DNA of 48,317 nt from JBFKQC01 sp041627895 (GTDB lineage Bacteria; Pseudomonadota; Alphaproteobacteria; Rhodobacterales; Rhodobacteraceae): the NCBI GenBank assembly GCA_041627895.1, contig JBFKQC010000025.1:1-48317 (forward strand), read 5' to 3'. The notes beneath the pieces are model-generated. The model worked only from the letters and a program-made list of their open reading frames with translations, was not told where the DNA came from and did not search any database. Below are positions 16,155-24,291 of this stretch, piece by piece. The position numbers and the translations under genes are program-made. Positions within the stretch are counted from its first letter, which is position 1. Each line of letters starts with the position of its first letter.

Positions 16155-18758
16155 ATGATCAAGGCCGAAACCCCGACCGACACCGCCTTCAGGCACTTGC
16201 GCTGGCCCTTGCGGCTGACGCGGCTGGGCATGGTGGCCGAGCGCGTGACGCGGGCCTTCTGGCCGCTCTGGAGCATCGTCCTTGTCGTGCTCGCGGCACT
16301 TATGCTGGGGCTGCACGAGATCGCGCCGCTCGAAATCGTCTGGAGCGCGGCGGTGGTCTCGGCGCTGGGTGCGCTGGCGGCGCTGGTTCGGGGCGCGCTG
16401 GCATTCCGGATGCCGCGGCCCGAAGAGGCGCTCGACCGCCTGGACCGCACGCTGCCGGGCCGCCCGATCACCGCGATCGCCGACACCCAGGCGATCGGCG
16501 CGGGCGACAGCGCCTCGGAAGCGGTCTGGAAGGCGCACGTCGCGCGGATGGCGGCACGGGTCGCGGGCGTGCGGCCCGTCGAGCCCGATCTGCGCATCTC
16601 GTCGCGGGATCCTTATGCGCTGCGCTACGTCGCCGTACTGGCCTTTGCAATGGCGCTGCTGTTCGGCTCGGTCCTGAAGGTCGCCACCGTGGCCGAGATG
16701 GCGCCGGGCGCCTCGGGCGGCGCGCTGGCCACCGGACCAAGCTGGGAGGGCTGGATCGAGCCGCCGGCCTATACCGGCAAGCCCTCGCTCTATCTCAACG
16801 ACATCACGCAAGGCGCCTTCGCCGTGCCCGAGGCGAGCCGCCTGACGATCCGGCTTTACGGCGAGGTGGGCGAACTGACGGTGGCCGAGACGGTGTCGGG
16901 CCGCGTCGGCGAGGTGCCGGGCGCGGCGGACGCCTCGCAGAGCTTCGAGATCCTGCAATCGGGATCGCTGATCATCGACGGGCCGGGCGGACGAAGCTGG
17001 GAGATCGACGTGATCGACGACCAGCCGCCCACGATCATGGCCGTGGGCGCACCGGAACGCGGGCTGAGCGGCGAGATGCGCCAGCCGTTCCAGGCCAGGG
17101 ACGATTACGGCGTCGTTGCGGGACACGCGGAACTCACGCTGGACCTCGAAGCGGTGGACCGCCGCTACGGCCTGGTGGCCGAGCCCGAACCGCGCGAGGC
17201 CATCGTGCTGGACCTGCCGATCACGATTTCCGGCGACCGGACCGAGTTCGAAGAGACGCTGATGGACAACCTCAGCAAGCATCCATGGGCGACGCTGCCG
17301 GTGGCGCTGACGCTCTTTGCCGAGGATGCGCTGGGGCAGGAGGGGCGCTCGGAAACCGCGAGCGCGATCCTGCCGGGGCGGCGGTTCTTCGACCCGCTCG
17401 CCGGGTCCATCGTCGAGATGCGGCGCGACCTTTTGTGGAATCGCGGCAACGGGCCGCGCGTGGCACAGGTGCTTCGCGCGATCAGCCACCGGCCCGACGA
17501 CGTGTTCCGCAGCGAAACGGCGTATCTGAAGCTGCGCGTGGCGCTGAGACGGCTGGAGCTGTTCAACGACTACGGCATCACCACGGCCCAGCGCGACGAG
17601 ATCGCCGAGGCGCTCTGGGACGTGGCGCTGATGATCGAGGACGGCAACCTGGCAGATGCCCGCGAACGGCTGCGACAGGCGCGCGAGCGGCTGCAAGAGG
17701 CGATCCGCAACGGTGCCACCGACGAGGAAATCGCCGAGCTGATGCAGGAGCTGCGCGAGGCGATGCAGGACTACATGCGCCAGCTTGCCGAACAGCAGCG
17801 CCAGGACGGCCAGCAGAACGCCCAGAACCAGCAGAACATGCAAGAGATCACCGGCGACCAGTTGCAGCAGCTTCTGGACCGGCTGCAGGAGCTGATGGAA
17901 CAGGGCCGGATGGACGAGGCGCAGGAGCTTCTCGACCGGCTGGCCGAGATGATGGAGAACATGCAGGTCACCCAGGGCCAGGGCCAGAACCCGGGCCAGC
18001 AGGCGATGGAGGGGCTGGCCGACACGCTGCGCCGCCAGCAGGGGCTCAGCGACGAGACCTTCGGCGACCTGCAGGAGCAGTTCAACCAGGACGGCCAGCA
18101 GGGCGAGGGACAGCAGCCCGGCCAGCAGGGCGAGATGGGCCAGAATGGGCAGCAGCCGGGCCAGCAGGGCGAATTCGGCGAGGGCCGTCAATTCGGCCAG
18201 GGGCCGGGGCAGGGCCAGAACGGACTGCAGCAGCCCGGCCAGGGCGATGCGCCGGGGCTGAGCGAGGAAAGCCTCGCCAACCGCCAGCGCGCGCTGCGCC
18301 AAGAGCTTGACCGCCAGACCCGCAATCTGCCAGGTGCCGGCACGCCCGAGGGCGACGCCGCGCGCGACGCGCTGGGCCGCGCAGGCGAGGCGATGGACGA
18401 CGCCGAGGACGCCTTGCGCGAGGACGACCTCGCCGGCGCGCTGGACAGCCAGGCCGAGGCGATCGAGGCGCTGCGCGAGGGCATGCGAAACCTCGGCGAG
18501 GCGCTGGCCCAGCAGCAACAGCAGCCCGGCCAGCAGGGCGACGCGCTGGGCAACCAGATGGCCAACCGCCCGCGCGATCCACTGGGCCGCGAGGCCGGCA
18601 ACAACGGCCAGATCGGCACCGACGAAGAGCTGTTGCAGGGCGACGACGTCTATCGCCGGGCGCGCGAGCTTCTCGACGAGATCCGGCGCCGGTCGAGCGA
18701 GCAGACCCGGCCCGAGGCGGAACTGAACTATCTGAAACGGCTGCTGGAACGGTTCTGA
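16155..18758 (+). CDS. TIGR02302/DUF4175-family large membrane protein (867 aa)
   Basis: A large alphaproteobacterial membrane protein of unknown function. Two transmembrane helices lie at about residues 37-53 and 61-83 and a third at about 155-175. A long soluble domain with beta-rich segments follows. From about residue 530 the protein is coiled-coil-prone and then Gln/Gly-rich low complexity (repeated GQQPGQQGE units), ending in another helical stretch. The start at 16155 (MIKAETPTDTAFRHLRW) is the family's usual one; earlier in-frame codons lie inside lysA. Length and order of parts fit TIGR02302. The neighbouring lysA link is conserved in relatives as far as I recall, but does not define a role. 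Confidence 0.88.
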   Translation: MIKAETPTDTAFRHLRWPLRLTRLGMVAERVTRAFWPLWSIVLVVLAALMLGLHEIAPLEIVWSAAVVSALGALAALVRGALAFRMPRPEEALDRLDRTLPGRPITAIADTQAIGAGDSASEAVWKAHVARMAARVAGVRPVEPDLRISSRDPYALRYVAVLAFAMALLFGSVLKVATVAEMAPGASGGALATGPSWEGWIEPPAYTGKPSLYLNDITQGAFAVPEASRLTIRLYGEVGELTVAETVSGRVGEVPGAADASQSFEILQSGSLIIDGPGGRSWEIDVIDDQPPTIMAVGAPERGLSGEMRQPFQARDDYGVVAGHAELTLDLEAVDRRYGLVAEPEPREAIVLDLPITISGDRTEFEETLMDNLSKHPWATLPVALTLFAEDALGQEGRSETASAILPGRRFFDPLAGSIVEMRRDLLWNRGNGPRVAQVLRAISHRPDDVFRSETAYLKLRVALRRLELFNDYGITTAQRDEIAEALWDVALMIEDGNLADARERLRQARERLQEAIRNGATDEEIAELMQELREAMQDYMRQLAEQQRQDGQQNAQNQQNMQEITGDQLQQLLDRLQELMEQGRMDEAQELLDRLAEMMENMQVTQGQGQNPGQQAMEGLADTLRRQQGLSDETFGDLQEQFNQDGQQGEGQQPGQQGEMGQNGQQPGQQGEFGEGRQFGQGPGQGQNGLQQPGQGDAPGLSEESLANRQRALRQELDRQTRNLPGAGTPEGDAARDALGRAGEAMDDAEDALREDDLAGALDSQAEAIEALREGMRNLGEALAQQQQQPGQQGDALGNQMANRPRDPLGREAGNNGQIGTDEELLQGDDVYRRARELLDEIRRRSSEQTRPEAELNYLKRLLERF
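18085..18245 (+). repeat. Imperfect in-gene repeat coding for GQQPGQQGE-like units
   Basis: Units of the type GGCCAGCAGGGCGA recur within the TIGR02302 gene and code for Gln/Gly-rich low complexity. Such tracts can change length by slippage. Confidence 0.6.
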
Positions 18759-18759
18759 T

Positions 18760-18775
18760 CGGCGCCGGGGCGCCG
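18760..18775. terminator. Short GC hairpin between convergent genes
   Basis: CGGCGCC (18760-18766), GG, GGCGCCG (18769-18775) follows the TIGR02302 stop at 18758. Only a weak T-stretch follows. The rest of 18776-18878 holds nothing I recognise. Confidence 0.35.
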
Positions 18776-18878
18776 CGTTCCGCGAAATCGGGATGAACGC
18801 AGGCCGGGGCGCATGATCGCATGACCCGGTCGGCCCATGCTCGCCGCACGCTAGGCGATCGCGCGGCTTCGGCGCCTC

Positions 18879-19730
18879 TTAGGTGCTGGCCTCCTGCCCG
18901 ATGAGCCCCTGGATCCAGACGATCCCGGCGTCGAGCCCGGCATTGACCTGTTCGCGCACCCCGTTGGCCCATTCCACGTAGCGGATCATGTAGGGCTCGG
19001 ACTCGGGCACCGCCGCGACGATCTGCGGCGCGAAGGCGTAGACCAGAACGCCGGTCACGAAGACCAGCATGACCAGCAGGAATGCGGTGCGGAACCCGCT
19101 GCGGCGGCGCCTCACCTCGGCCGGGCTGGCCACGGCGCCGTCGCCGGCCTCTTCCTCGCGCTCGTCGGTGCCGCGCAGCGACGAGTTGATCTCGTCGACA
19201 TCCGGCAGCAGGTCCTTGCGAGAGCCGGTTGCGGCAGCGGCGCCGGCCGGCGTGCCGGCGTCCTCGGCTTCGGCGCCGTCCTCCAGCCCGCGCATCCGCG
19301 CCATTCGCGCACGCGCGGCAACGGATCGCTCGGCGGACTCCTCCGCTTCCTCGAGGCCCAGATCGGGCTGCGTCTCCAGCCCCTCGGCCTCGGCCCGGCG
19401 GGCATCCGCCTCGCGCTGGGCCTCTTCGCGCAGCACGCCTGCGACGTCCGGGTCCAGCCCGCGCCGCTGCGGCTTCTCTTCCGCCTGCTCGTCGGCGGTA
19501 TCCGTTTCGGCCGCTTCCTCGGCGGCGTGCCTTACGGCTTCCTCCAGGCTCGTCTCGACGGGCTCGGCCGCCTCGTCGCCGAGTTCCTCGGCCAGTTCGC
19601 TGTCAAGATGGGCCGGCCGCTGGAACCAGGTATGGCCGCAATTCGAACATTGCACGTCGCGCCCCTGGTCCGGGATGACCGCGTCGTCGACCTCGTATTG
19701 CGCCCCGCAATTCGGGCATATCAGCCGCAT
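18879..19730 (-). CDS. MJ0042-type zinc-ribbon membrane protein (283 aa)
   Basis: The N-terminus is an MJ0042-type zinc ribbon: MRLICPNCGAQYEVDD...VQCSNCGHTW, with C5, C8, C28 and C31 as likely zinc ligands. Residues about 40-200 are strongly acidic, Glu/Ala-rich and probably disordered. A basic patch (VRRRRSGFR) precedes one transmembrane helix near residues 216-237 (FLLVMLVFVTGVLVYAFA), and a short amphipathic tail follows. The ribbon is therefore likely cytoplasmic and tethered to the membrane. Its place next to ftsEX, facing it across 166 bp, is common in related genomes; a link with cell division is only inferred. Confidence 0.85.
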   Translation of the reverse strand: MRLICPNCGAQYEVDDAVIPDQGRDVQCSNCGHTWFQRPAHLDSELAEELGDEAAEPVETSLEEAVRHAAEEAAETDTADEQAEEKPQRRGLDPDVAGVLREEAQREADARRAEAEGLETQPDLGLEEAEESAERSVAARARMARMRGLEDGAEAEDAGTPAGAAAATGSRKDLLPDVDEINSSLRGTDEREEEAGDGAVASPAEVRRRRSGFRTAFLLVMLVFVTGVLVYAFAPQIVAAVPESEPYMIRYVEWANGVREQVNAGLDAGIVWIQGLIGQEAST

Positions 19731-19798
19731 ACCGCCACCTGTCCGCTCGCACGTCGTCTGCGCGCGTTTCCTGCCCCAGTTTCCATGCTTGTAACAGT

Positions 19799-19820
19799 AA
19801 GGTTGCGCATTTCAAACCTT
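19799..19820. promoter_or_regulatory. Inverted repeat in the zinc-ribbon/ftsE divergent gap
   Basis: AAGGTT (19799-19804) and AACCTT (19815-19820) form an inverted repeat with a 10-bp spacer in a locally AT-rich stretch between the two divergent genes. It could be an operator or promoter element. Confidence 0.3.
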
Positions 19821-19896
19821 TTGCACAGGGGTGCGATTGAAACGCCCGCCCGGGTGGGGCAGAACGGTCGCAGGCGGGCGGGTCCGGGGGACGCAG

Positions 19897-20574
19897 GTGA
19901 TCGAGCTGAGCGACGTATCCTACAGCTATGGCGGGGGCGAACTGCTCAGCGGGATCGGCCTGACGCTGGGCCCCGGATCGTTCCATTTCCTGACCGGCCC
20001 CTCGGGCGCCGGCAAGACCACCTTTCTCAGGCTCTGCTATGCCGATCTTCTGGCCACGGCGGGGCGGATCGAGCTGTTCGGCAAGGACGCCCGCGCGCTG
20101 GACCGCGACGAGATCGCCCGCCTGCGCCGGCGCGTGGGCGTGGTGCACCAGGATTGCCAGTTCCTCGATCACCTGTCCGTCGCCGAGAACGTGGCGCTGC
20201 CGCTGACGGTGTCCGGCCGAGACGTCGAGGCCGAGCGGCAGAACCTGACCGACCTGATGGGCTGGGTCGGCATGTCGGGGCAGATGGACGCGCTGCCGCC
20301 GGAACTGTCAGGCGGCGAGCGCCAGCGTGCGGCGCTGGCCCGCGCGGTGATCATGGACCCGGACATCATCATCGCCGACGAGCCCACCGGCAACATCGAC
20401 TGGGAGATGTCGCTGCGCCTTCTGACCCTGCTGATCGAGCTCAACCGCATGGGCAAGACGGTGCTGATCGCGACCCACGACCTGAACCTGATCCGCACGG
20501 CCAAGGCGCAGGTCGCGGCACGGGTCCTCAGGATCAGGAGCCGCCAGATCCAGCTTGCGGGGGCCGATCTGTGA
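19897..20574 (+). CDS. ftsE: Cell division ATP-binding protein FtsE
   Basis: FtsE is the ATPase of the FtsEX complex, which drives periplasmic peptidoglycan hydrolases at the division site. The 225-aa product has Walker A GPSGAGKTT (34-42), Q-loop VHQDCQFL, ABC signature LSGGERQRAALARA, Walker B IIIADEPTGNID and the switch His in IATHDLN. The GTG at 19897 (MIELSDVSYSYGGGELL) gives the family's normal N-terminus; a longer in-frame reading from 19831 adds a basic non-conserved leader. The stop overlaps the ftsX GTG start by 4 bp. Confidence 0.94.
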   Translation: MIELSDVSYSYGGGELLSGIGLTLGPGSFHFLTGPSGAGKTTFLRLCYADLLATAGRIELFGKDARALDRDEIARLRRRVGVVHQDCQFLDHLSVAENVALPLTVSGRDVEAERQNLTDLMGWVGMSGQMDALPPELSGGERQRAALARAVIMDPDIIIADEPTGNIDWEMSLRLLTLLIELNRMGKTVLIATHDLNLIRTAKAQVAARVLRIRSRQIQLAGADL

Positions 20575-21473
20575 GCGTCGCGGGCGATCTTTTCGCGGTG
20601 CTGCGCGGCGATACCGAGGCCGACCGCGTGGTGCCGCCCTCGGGGTTCACCGCGCGGCTGACCGTGTTCACCTCGGCCGCGATGGCGTTCCTGGCGGTCT
20701 TCGCGCTGGCGCTGTCGCTGGCGACCGGCCGTCTGGCCGAGCGCTGGTCGTCGGAACTGGCGCGCACGGCAACGGTGCGGGTCTCGGCCCCGGCGGGGCA
20801 GGCCGAGACCCAGGTGCGCGCGGTGCTGCGCGTGCTGGAAACCACTCCGGGCGTCGCCGAGATGCGCGAACTGGAGGCGGCAGAACTGACCGCGCTGCTG
20901 GAACCCTGGTTCGGGCCGGACCTGCCGCTCGACGCGCTGCCGATCCCGCGCATGGTCGAGGTGATCGAGACCGCCGAGGGCTATGACGGCGAGGGGCTGC
21001 GGCTGCGGCTGCAGGCCGAGGCGCCGGGCGCGGTGCTGGACGATCACACCCGCTGGCGCCGCCCCTTGGTGCGCGCCGCAGACCGGCTGCGTGCGCTCGG
21101 CATCGTCGCGACGGCGCTGATCGCCGCGGCGACGGCGGCGATGATCACGCTGGCCGCGCAGGCCGCGCTGGCGGCAAACGCGCAGGTGATCCGCGTCCTG
21201 CGGCTGGTTGGCGCGCGCGACGTCTACATCGCACGCGCCTTCGTGCGCCGCTTCACCCTGCGCGCGCTGGTCGGGGCCGCGGCGGGCACCGCCCTCGGCA
21301 TGGCCGCCATCGCGCTGCTGCCGCGCGCCGGCGAGGCCGGCGGCTTCCTGACCGGGCTCGGCTTTCAGGGCGCGCACTGGTTCTGGCCGCTGGTGATCCC
21401 GCCGCTGGCCGCGTTCGTCGCTTTCTGGGCCACGCGGCTGGCCGCCTTCCGCGCGCTGAAGGAGCTGATGTGA
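20571..21473 (+). CDS. ftsX: Cell division protein FtsX
   Basis: FtsX is the membrane partner of FtsE. The 300-aa product has one transmembrane helix near residues 30-50 (VFTSAAMAFLAVFALALSLA), a periplasmic domain of about 110 residues, then three C-terminal helices, the standard FtsX topology. Only the general permease fold can be recognised, as FtsX sequences diverge strongly. The start GTG overlaps the ftsE stop (GTGA), and its own stop TGA at 21471-21473 overlaps the plsC-like ATG at 21473 by one base. Confidence 0.92.
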   Translation: MSVAGDLFAVLRGDTEADRVVPPSGFTARLTVFTSAAMAFLAVFALALSLATGRLAERWSSELARTATVRVSAPAGQAETQVRAVLRVLETTPGVAEMRELEAAELTALLEPWFGPDLPLDALPIPRMVEVIETAEGYDGEGLRLRLQAEAPGAVLDDHTRWRRPLVRAADRLRALGIVATALIAAATAAMITLAAQAALAANAQVIRVLRLVGARDVYIARAFVRRFTLRALVGAAAGTALGMAAIALLPRAGEAGGFLTGLGFQGAHWFWPLVIPPLAAFVAFWATRLAAFRALKELM

Positions 21474-22207
21474 TGGCCCATCCCGTGCAATGGCTGCGCT
21501 CGGTCGTGTTCAACACGCAGATGTACCTGATGATGTTCCTGATGGCGCTGTTCTTCACGCCGCTCGCCGCGCTGTCGCGCGACTGGGCGTTTCGCGGCGT
21601 GCACACCTATTGCGCCTGGGTGCGCTGGACCGCGCGCTGGATGATCGGGCTCAGATCGGAGATTCGCGGCCAGGTGCCGGCCGACGAGGTGCTGATCGCC
21701 TCGAAGCACCAGTCGTTCTTCGATATCATCATGCTGGTCAGCGTGTTGCCGCGGCCCAAGTTCATCATGAAGCAGGAGCTCAGGCGCGCGCCGATCCTCG
21801 GCTGGTACGCGCTGCGCATCGGCTGCATCCCCGTCGACCGCGGCAAGCGCGGGCAGGCGATCAGGCAGATGGTCGAGGACGTGGGCAAGGGCCGCACCCG
21901 GCCGGGACAGTTGATCATCTATCCCCAGGGCACCCGCGTGGCGCCGGGCGCGTACCGGCAGTACAAGGTCGGCACCTCGGTTCTGTACCAGCAGTTCGGC
22001 CACGACTGCGTGCCGGTCGCGACCAATGTGGGGGTGTTCTGGCCGCGCCGCGCGGTGCTGCGCAAACCCGGTGTCGCGGTGATCGAGTTCCTGCCGCGGA
22101 TTCCCGCGGGCGAACCGCCGGAGGCGTTCCTCGAAGGGCTGGAGCGCACCGTCGAGGGCGCTTCGAACCGGCTGATGGCCGAGGCGGGTTTCGAGATGCC
22201 GGGGTGA
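21473..22207 (+). CDS. 1-acyl-sn-glycerol-3-phosphate acyltransferase (PlsC family)
   Basis: Predicted to add the second acyl chain to lysophosphatidic acid, giving phosphatidic acid for membrane lipids. The catalytic HX4D box is KHQSFFD (H79, D84). The glycerol-phosphate-binding box is YPQGTR (150-155), with Gln replacing the more usual Glu of FPEGTR. VLPRPKFIMKQEL and GCIPVDR are further family blocks. An N-terminal hydrophobic stretch (residues 17-35) anchors it to the inner membrane. ATG at 21473 is preferred to the GTG one codon earlier. It is translationally coupled to ftsX before it and the flavoprotein gene after it. Confidence 0.9.
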   Translation: MAHPVQWLRSVVFNTQMYLMMFLMALFFTPLAALSRDWAFRGVHTYCAWVRWTARWMIGLRSEIRGQVPADEVLIASKHQSFFDIIMLVSVLPRPKFIMKQELRRAPILGWYALRIGCIPVDRGKRGQAIRQMVEDVGKGRTRPGQLIIYPQGTRVAPGAYRQYKVGTSVLYQQFGHDCVPVATNVGVFWPRRAVLRKPGVAVIEFLPRIPAGEPPEAFLEGLERTVEGASNRLMAEAGFEMPG

Positions 22208-22809
22208 CGGACATCGACACGATCGAGGCGCTCGATGCGCTTTACGACGCGCCGCCCGTCAAGGCGTCGCTCGACAAGGTCGCCGACCGCCTGACGCCGC
22301 TCTATGCCCGGTGGATTGCCGCGTCGCGGTTCTGCGTGCTGGCCACCGTCGGACCCGAGGGCACCGATGCCAGCCCCCGCGGCGACGACCGGCCCGTCGT
22401 CGAGGCGCTGGACCCGCGCACGCTGGCGCTGCCCGACTGGCGCGGCAACAACCGGATCGACAGCCTGCGCAACATCGTCCGCGACGGGCGCGTCAGCCTG
22501 ATGTTCGTCGTGCCGGGCTCGGCGAACGTCGTCCGGGTGAACGGCCGCGCGCGGCTGTCGGCGGACCCGGCCCTGACCGGCCGGTTCGGACGCGCCGGCC
22601 GGCAGCCGCGCAGCGTGATCCTGATCGCGGTCGCCGAGGTCTACTTTCAATGCGCCAAGGCGATCATGCGCGCCGGGCTCTGGTCAGGCGAGGATTTGTC
22701 CGGCAGTGTCCCGACGGCGGGCGAGATGATCCGCGAGGCCGATGCAAGCTTCGATGCAGAAAGCTACGACGCTGCTTATGCGGACCATGCCAGGCGCCGG
22801 ATGTGGTGA
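22204..22809 (+). CDS. Pyridoxamine-5'-phosphate-oxidase-like FMN-binding protein (201 aa)
   Basis: A split-barrel flavoprotein related to PNPOx, of the group often labelled MSMEG_1061/DR2398-like. The core ASRFCVLATVGPEGTDASPRGD, then LALPDWRGNNRIDSLRNIV and VSLMFVVPGSANVVRVNGRA, matches the FMN-binding barrel. Such proteins bind FMN, F420 or haem; the substrate cannot be inferred. GTG start overlaps the plsC-like stop by 4 bp, making this the fourth gene of the ftsE run. The shared operon may be incidental. Confidence 0.82.
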   Translation: MTDIDTIEALDALYDAPPVKASLDKVADRLTPLYARWIAASRFCVLATVGPEGTDASPRGDDRPVVEALDPRTLALPDWRGNNRIDSLRNIVRDGRVSLMFVVPGSANVVRVNGRARLSADPALTGRFGRAGRQPRSVILIAVAEVYFQCAKAIMRAGLWSGEDLSGSVPTAGEMIREADASFDAESYDAAYADHARRRMW

Positions 22810-22823
22810 TCCGGCACCGCGCG

Positions 22824-22848
22824 CCGCAAGCAGGTCCGGCGCTTGCGG
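22824..22848 (+). terminator. Hairpin after the ftsE operon
   Basis: CCGCAAGC (22824-22831) and GCTTGCGG (22841-22848) pair over a 9-nt loop, 14 bp after the flavoprotein stop. No T-run follows. Confidence 0.4.
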
Positions 22849-22930
22849 TCAACTCCCCAAAAACGGCGAGGTGAACGGGCCGCGCGCCAGCGTTAACCTT
22901 TTCTTCACGATGTTGAACAGGATCGCCTAA

Positions 22931-23158
22931 GTGCCGCCGCGTCCGAAGAAGTATGCCATCTCGTTCCCCGTCACGATCTGGTACATGCCGGAAAGCGGCG
23001 AAATCTGCATCGCGCGCCCGACCGACCGCGACTTCTTCACCACGATCCACCCCGATCCGGATTCGCTGCACGGGCACCCGCATCTCTACCGCCAGCTTGC
23101 CCGAGCGTTGCGGCAGGGCGGTGCCCCGCATCCCAAGCTGCTGCCGCGGGTGAACTGA
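22931..23158 (+). CDS. Small conserved hypothetical protein (75 aa)
   Basis: An unrecognised small soluble protein. It starts with a basic PPRPKKYAISFPVTIWY, has a beta-hairpin-like first half (ISFPVTIWYMPESGEICIARP) and a helical second half rich in His and Pro (LYRQLARALRQGGAPHPKLLP). GTG is the start, behind AGGAT at 22917-22921. Coding bias matches its neighbours. It converges on accA with only 3 bp between stop codons. I cannot name a function. Confidence 0.6.
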   Translation: MPPRPKKYAISFPVTIWYMPESGEICIARPTDRDFFTTIHPDPDSLHGHPHLYRQLARALRQGGAPHPKLLPRVN

Positions 23159-23161
23159 ACC

Positions 23162-24121
23162 TCAGGCGGCCAGCCCCTTGGCGCCCATGCCGAGGTATTT
23201 CTTGCGCCGGTCCTGGATCAGACTGCGCCGTTTGGCACCGTCGAATTCGGCCAACAGGGCCTCGATCGCCCGGCCCACGTTCTCGACCGCGGTCCTGCGG
23301 TCGCGCTGCGCACCGCCCACCGGTTCGGGAATGATCCGGTCGATCACGCCGAGCTTCATCAGGTCCTGCGCCGTCAGCCGCAGCGCCTCGGCGGCCTCGC
23401 GCATCTTCTCGGCATCCTTCCACAGGATCGAGGCGCAGCCCTCGGGCGAGATCACGCTGTAGATCGAATGCTCCAGCATCGCGACCCGGTTCGCCGTGGC
23501 AAAGGCCACCGCCCCGCCGCTGCCGCCCTCGCCGATGATCACGCTGATCAGCGGCACGCCGATTTCCAGGCATTTCTGGGTCGATCGCGCGATCGCCTCG
23601 GATTGCCCGCGCTCCTCGGCGCCCTTACCCGGATAGGCGCCGGGCGTGTCCACCAGCGTGATCACCGGCAGCCGGAAGCGGTCGGCAATGTCCATCAGCC
23701 GGATCGCCTTGCGATAGCCCTCGGGCCGGGCCATGCCGAAATTGCGCTCGATCCGGGTCTTGGTGTCGTGGCCCTTCTCGTGGCCGATCACCATCACCGG
23801 GCGATCCTTCAGCCGCGCCAGACCGCCCATCACCGCATGGTCGTCGGCAAAGTTGCGGTCGCCGGCGAGCGGCGTGTACTCGGTGAACAGCGCGTCGATG
23901 TAGTCGCGGCAATGCGGCCGGTCGGGATGCCGCGCGACCTGGCATTTGCGCCAGGGCGAGAGGTCCTTGTAAAGCTCGCGCAGCATGTCCGCCGCCTTCT
24001 TGTCCAGCGCGGCGGCCTCCTTCTCGACGTCCATCTCCTCGTTGGCGCGGGCAAGCGCGCGCAACTCCTCGGCCTTGCCCTCGATCTCGGCAAGCGGTTT
24101 CTCGAACTCGAGGTATTGCAT
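23162..24121 (-). CDS. accA: Acetyl-CoA carboxylase carboxyltransferase subunit alpha
   Basis: AccA with AccD transfers the carboxyl group from biotin to acetyl-CoA, giving malonyl-CoA for fatty-acid synthesis. The 319-aa product begins MQYLEFEKPLAEIEGKAEEL and contains VGHEKG, IRLMDIADRFRLPVITLVDTPGAYPG, IGEGGSGGAVAFA and YSVISPEGCASILWKD, all diagnostic of the family. ATG at 24121 with GGAG upstream is the start; earlier in-frame codons give a non-conserved extension. A promoter-like pair lies at 24153-24181. Confidence 0.97.
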   Translation of the reverse strand: MQYLEFEKPLAEIEGKAEELRALARANEEMDVEKEAAALDKKAADMLRELYKDLSPWRKCQVARHPDRPHCRDYIDALFTEYTPLAGDRNFADDHAVMGGLARLKDRPVMVIGHEKGHDTKTRIERNFGMARPEGYRKAIRLMDIADRFRLPVITLVDTPGAYPGKGAEERGQSEAIARSTQKCLEIGVPLISVIIGEGGSGGAVAFATANRVAMLEHSIYSVISPEGCASILWKDAEKMREAAEALRLTAQDLMKLGVIDRIIPEPVGGAQRDRRTAVENVGRAIEALLAEFDGAKRRSLIQDRRKKYLGMGAKGLAA

Positions 24122-24152
24122 CCGCGGCGGCTCTCCGGTTGTGGTGCGGCGG

Positions 24153-24181
24153 TATATGACCCTGCCACCCGCCGGATGCAA
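24153..24181 (-). promoter_or_regulatory. Likely accA promoter
   Basis: On the minus strand TTGCAT (24181-24176) and CATATA (24158-24153) are 17 bp apart, 31 bp before the accA ATG. Confidence 0.45.
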
Positions 24182-24291
24182 CGGCAAGGTGGCGGGGAAC
24201 TTCCGCCCGAAGGTGTCCGATGCGACCGGTTTTGGCCGGCCGTCCACACCGACGCTGAACCGGGTGCCCGGTGCAGCGGCCGGGCGCGAGC

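Noticed and set aside
16098..18518. Very long minus-strand open frame opposite the TIGR02302 gene
   Set aside because: Antisense artefact of high GC and of the repeated Gln codons; its Leu-rich product has no domain that I recognise.
22885..22910. CtrA site (GTTAACCTTTTC) before the 75-aa gene
   Set aside because: Only one half-site is present; the second half is not recognisable.
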